A DNA stretch of 13,847 bases. Source: JBBQXY01 sp051004815 (lineage in GTDB: Bacteria > Chloroflexota > Ktedonobacteria > Ktedonobacterales > Ktedonobacteraceae). Position 1 is the first letter of the stretch. Every line of letters begins with the position of its first letter. The stretch covers positions 1 to 13,847 of the forward strand of contig JBPCJY010000140.1 in assembly GCA_051004815.1 (NCBI GenBank). The letters are read 5' to 3'. The notes under the pieces are model-generated. The model was not told where the DNA came from. It saw only the letters and a program-made list of their open reading frames with translations, and searched no databases. A program made the translations under genes and the position numbers. Shown here one piece after another: positions 12,497 to 13,847 of the stretch.

Positions 12497-12949
12497 ATGA
12501 GACTGGATAGGCTTCATACCATATCCGTTGCCTTTCAGGAAATTTGCGAAGGTGAGGACCCGTGGGTTGCGCTAGGGAATTTCCTAAACTATTGGTGGGA
12601 CTATGCTAATGAACGACGCTCCGATCTAGTGGTTGATCCACTCCCTGAGTCACCACTTGAATATCAACGTTGGGCGGCTTACTGCGCTTCCTCGGTTGAG
12701 CATCTTTGTCACAAGTATGGAGAATCCTGTCCACAGTGGGTACATGATCCCAAATATATCCTGCTAGAGCCATGGTACTATCATCCAAAAGAAAAAGTAA
12801 GAAGGTGGCTTGTGAACACCACACCAGATGAATTCAAAAAACGAAACATTTATAGCGGCAACAGAATGTTTCTCAACAAGTACGAATTGGCCGAACGGCA
12901 TGTCCATCTGCGCACTGAACCTGCTCGTGAAACCATCACATCAAAGTAA
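12497..12949 (+). CDS. Conserved protein of unknown function, partner of the DUF6036-like gene
   Basis: A 150-aa soluble protein rich in Trp, Tyr and Arg, with no signal peptide or membrane helix. Visible blocks are an N-terminal segment with DPWVALGNFLNYWWDYA (20-36), a central WAAYCASSVEHLCHKYG stretch (near 59-75), and a C-terminal TPDEFKKRNIY-x-GNRMF block. From memory, similar proteins with a 'P..F..RN.F' ending stand beside DUF6036 genes in other bacteria, which suggests a two-gene unit; I cannot confirm this here. AAAGGAG is 7 bases before the ATG, and an extended -10 promoter lies in the 98-base gap. It could be an antitoxin or chaperone-like partner, but nothing in the sequence proves that. 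Confidence 0.75.
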   Translation: MRLDRLHTISVAFQEICEGEDPWVALGNFLNYWWDYANERRSDLVVDPLPESPLEYQRWAAYCASSVEHLCHKYGESCPQWVHDPKYILLEPWYYHPKEKVRRWLVNTTPDEFKKRNIYSGNRMFLNKYELAERHVHLRTEPARETITSK

Positions 12950-12976
12950 CGTTCTTGATTTCCTCATTGTTATATA

Positions 12977-13143
12977 GGGCTATTTGGTGTACCCGAAATA
13001 GCGGAAAAGCAGGTGGTGCCGGAGGGTGGCGAACCTTCCTGCCGGAGCGCGATGGCCCTTGCCTGGGGCAGGGAATGCGAGGATTTCCTGCCTACCGCTG
13101 CCGTAGGTGGCATAATGGATAATTCGGGTAAACCCAAAAGCCT
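12977..13143 (+). repeat. Palindromic dispersed repeat, copy 2
   Basis: Same orientation as copy 1 (10108-10275) and about 97% identical for the first ~125 bases. The central GCCGCC part is shortened by three bases and the following ~20 bases differ. The hairpins GCTATTT/AAATAGC, GGAGGGT/ACCTTCC (one mismatch) and GGCAGGGAAT with its partner are kept. It ends 46 bases before the stop of the minus-strand restriction-modification gene. Confidence 0.8.
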
Positions 13144-13144
13144 T

Positions 13145-13160
13145 GCAAGGAAATCCAGGG
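13145..13160 (+). repeat. 16-bp direct repeat at the right edge of the flanked block
   Basis: GCAAGGAAATCCAGGG matches GCAAGGGAATCCAGGG at 10095-10110 in 15 of 16 bases. One copy lies at the outer edge of each palindromic repeat, so the pair brackets the whole 3-kb block. Confidence 0.6.
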
Positions 13161-13189
13161 TCGATGAACTCCATAGGGTTTCTCCCTGC

Positions 13190-13847
13190 TTATTTTTCCT
13201 CTACGGTAGCGATTTCTGCTTGTGATAATCCATACAAGCGATAGGTGACTTGGTCGATGGCGCGGTTGGTGGTGCTGATTTGGCTATCCAGCGCGGCGAT
13301 AGCGGGTTGGAATTGCCGATAGGTCTTGACCAGTGCGGGCAGGTTTTTGATGGTACCGCCCAAACGCCGCTTGAGTAGCCACTTCCACTGCTCTTCATTA
13401 AGTATACCCAAATGTTCCGGGAAATCAAGCTGTTGGGTCGCCAATGAACCGAGTATTGCGGTCGCCTCTTCCTGCTTCTTTCTGACCAATCCTTGTTCAG
13501 TTGCGCTGGTGTTGGTGGGCGTCAAGGGTGTCATGGGTGTCCACAACCTGCCCAATTTTTGCAGGCTGGCGGTGGACAATAGACCTTCCAGGGTGAGCAG
13601 GATATCCTCGTTTTTCTCCTCGCGCTGCGCCTTGAGGGCAATCATCTGCTGCGCCAGGTAGGCCAATAGATCGTGGACGACATCGCTCTGTTCCGGCGTG
13701 TGCGCCAGTCGCGCCTCGACAAACGCGTAGAGTTGCTCGTGTTCCTGTTGGCTAAAGAGGGCAAGCCCTGCTTGGAGCAAGGCGGCGCGTTCTGCCTCCG
13801 GCGTAGTGAAGGCGATGCGGCGAATGGGAATCTGCGTCACATACTGA
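13190..13847 (-). CDS. C-terminal part of an Eco57I/type IIG-like restriction-modification protein (cut by window edge)
   Basis: About 218 residues are visible and the frame is still open at the window edge, so the gene continues beyond 13847. A GTG at 13840 is possible but not supported as the real start. The C-terminal segment, IAALDSQISTTNRAIDQVTY followed by RLYGLSQAEIATVEE, matches the coiled end usual in Eco57I-like fused restriction-methylation proteins, where the target-recognition region is followed by such a tail. RRIAFTTPEAER near the visible start and VVHDLLAYLAQQMIALKAQ are also typical of that C-terminal region. The methylase motifs would lie outside the window. The assignment comes from the tail alone. 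Confidence 0.7.
   Translation of the reverse strand, partial: QYVTQIPIRRIAFTTPEAERAALLQAGLALFSQQEHEQLYAFVEARLAHTPEQSDVVHDLLAYLAQQMIALKAQREEKNEDILLTLEGLLSTASLQKLGRLWTPMTPLTPTNTSATEQGLVRKKQEEATAILGSLATQQLDFPEHLGILNEEQWKWLLKRRLGGTIKNLPALVKTYRQFQPAIAALDSQISTTNRAIDQVTYRLYGLSQAEIATVEEK

Noticed and set aside
13013..13225. 70-aa plus-strand frame over repeat copy 2 and the end of the restriction-modification gene
   Set aside because: It lies mostly within the palindromic repeat and has no ribosome binding site. The matching frame in copy 1 is not conserved.

Overview
The window reads as chromosomal DNA of a repeat-rich bacterium, most likely a member of the Ktedonobacteria (Chloroflexota). This assignment is an inference. 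It rests on a single-domain ArsA-type ATPase with an HSP20-like tail, T-box control of leuS, tRNAs with an encoded CCA, palindromic intergenic repeats, and the dispersed 'GTCATCCTGAG' type repeat. No rRNA or other phylogenetic marker is present to settle it.

Left part (1-2469): a palindromic repeat (1-70), an ArsA/GET3-like ATPase on the minus strand (136-1317), a long perfect hairpin (1612-1663), and a small acidic protein on the minus strand (1719-1946). About 520 bases without a convincing gene follow. Positions 2470-2778 form a miniature inverted-repeat element with perfect 17-bp terminal inverted repeats and a perfect 9-bp flanking duplication. It carries a 21-bp tandem array and lies 7 bases from the -35 box of the next operon.

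Centre (2795-6727): a plus-strand operon of MarR regulator, ABC ATPase and two paralogous ABC-2 permeases, ending at a hairpin. This is a DrrA/DrrB-like exporter whose probable local repressor is the MarR protein. A 12-bp palindrome sits just downstream of its promoter.

leuS region (6762-10086, all minus strand): in transcription order, a promoter with tRNA-Ala(CGC), a hairpin, a second promoter, a leucine T-box Stem I with specifier CUC, a complete tRNA-Ala(GGC) gene with its own candidate promoter, the T-box antiterminator/terminator, a palindromic repeat, and leuS. A tRNA gene therefore lies between the sensing and switching halves of a T-box, which is the most unusual arrangement here.

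Right part (10095-13160): two nearly identical ~165-bp palindromic repeats in direct orientation flank a two-gene module: a DUF6036-like nucleotidyltransferase-fold gene and a tryptophan-rich partner of unknown function. The first gene is split at codon 36 by a TnpB-only IS200/IS605 (IS1341-type) element (10471-11965). Joining the flanks restores the frame exactly. The element encodes a 53-aa ribbon-helix-helix protein whose stop overlaps the tnpB start. That gene has a near-consensus promoter, apparently leaderless, overlapped by a 10-bp dyad that looks like an autoregulatory operator. The window ends inside a minus-strand gene for the C-terminal part of an Eco57I/type IIG-like restriction-modification protein.
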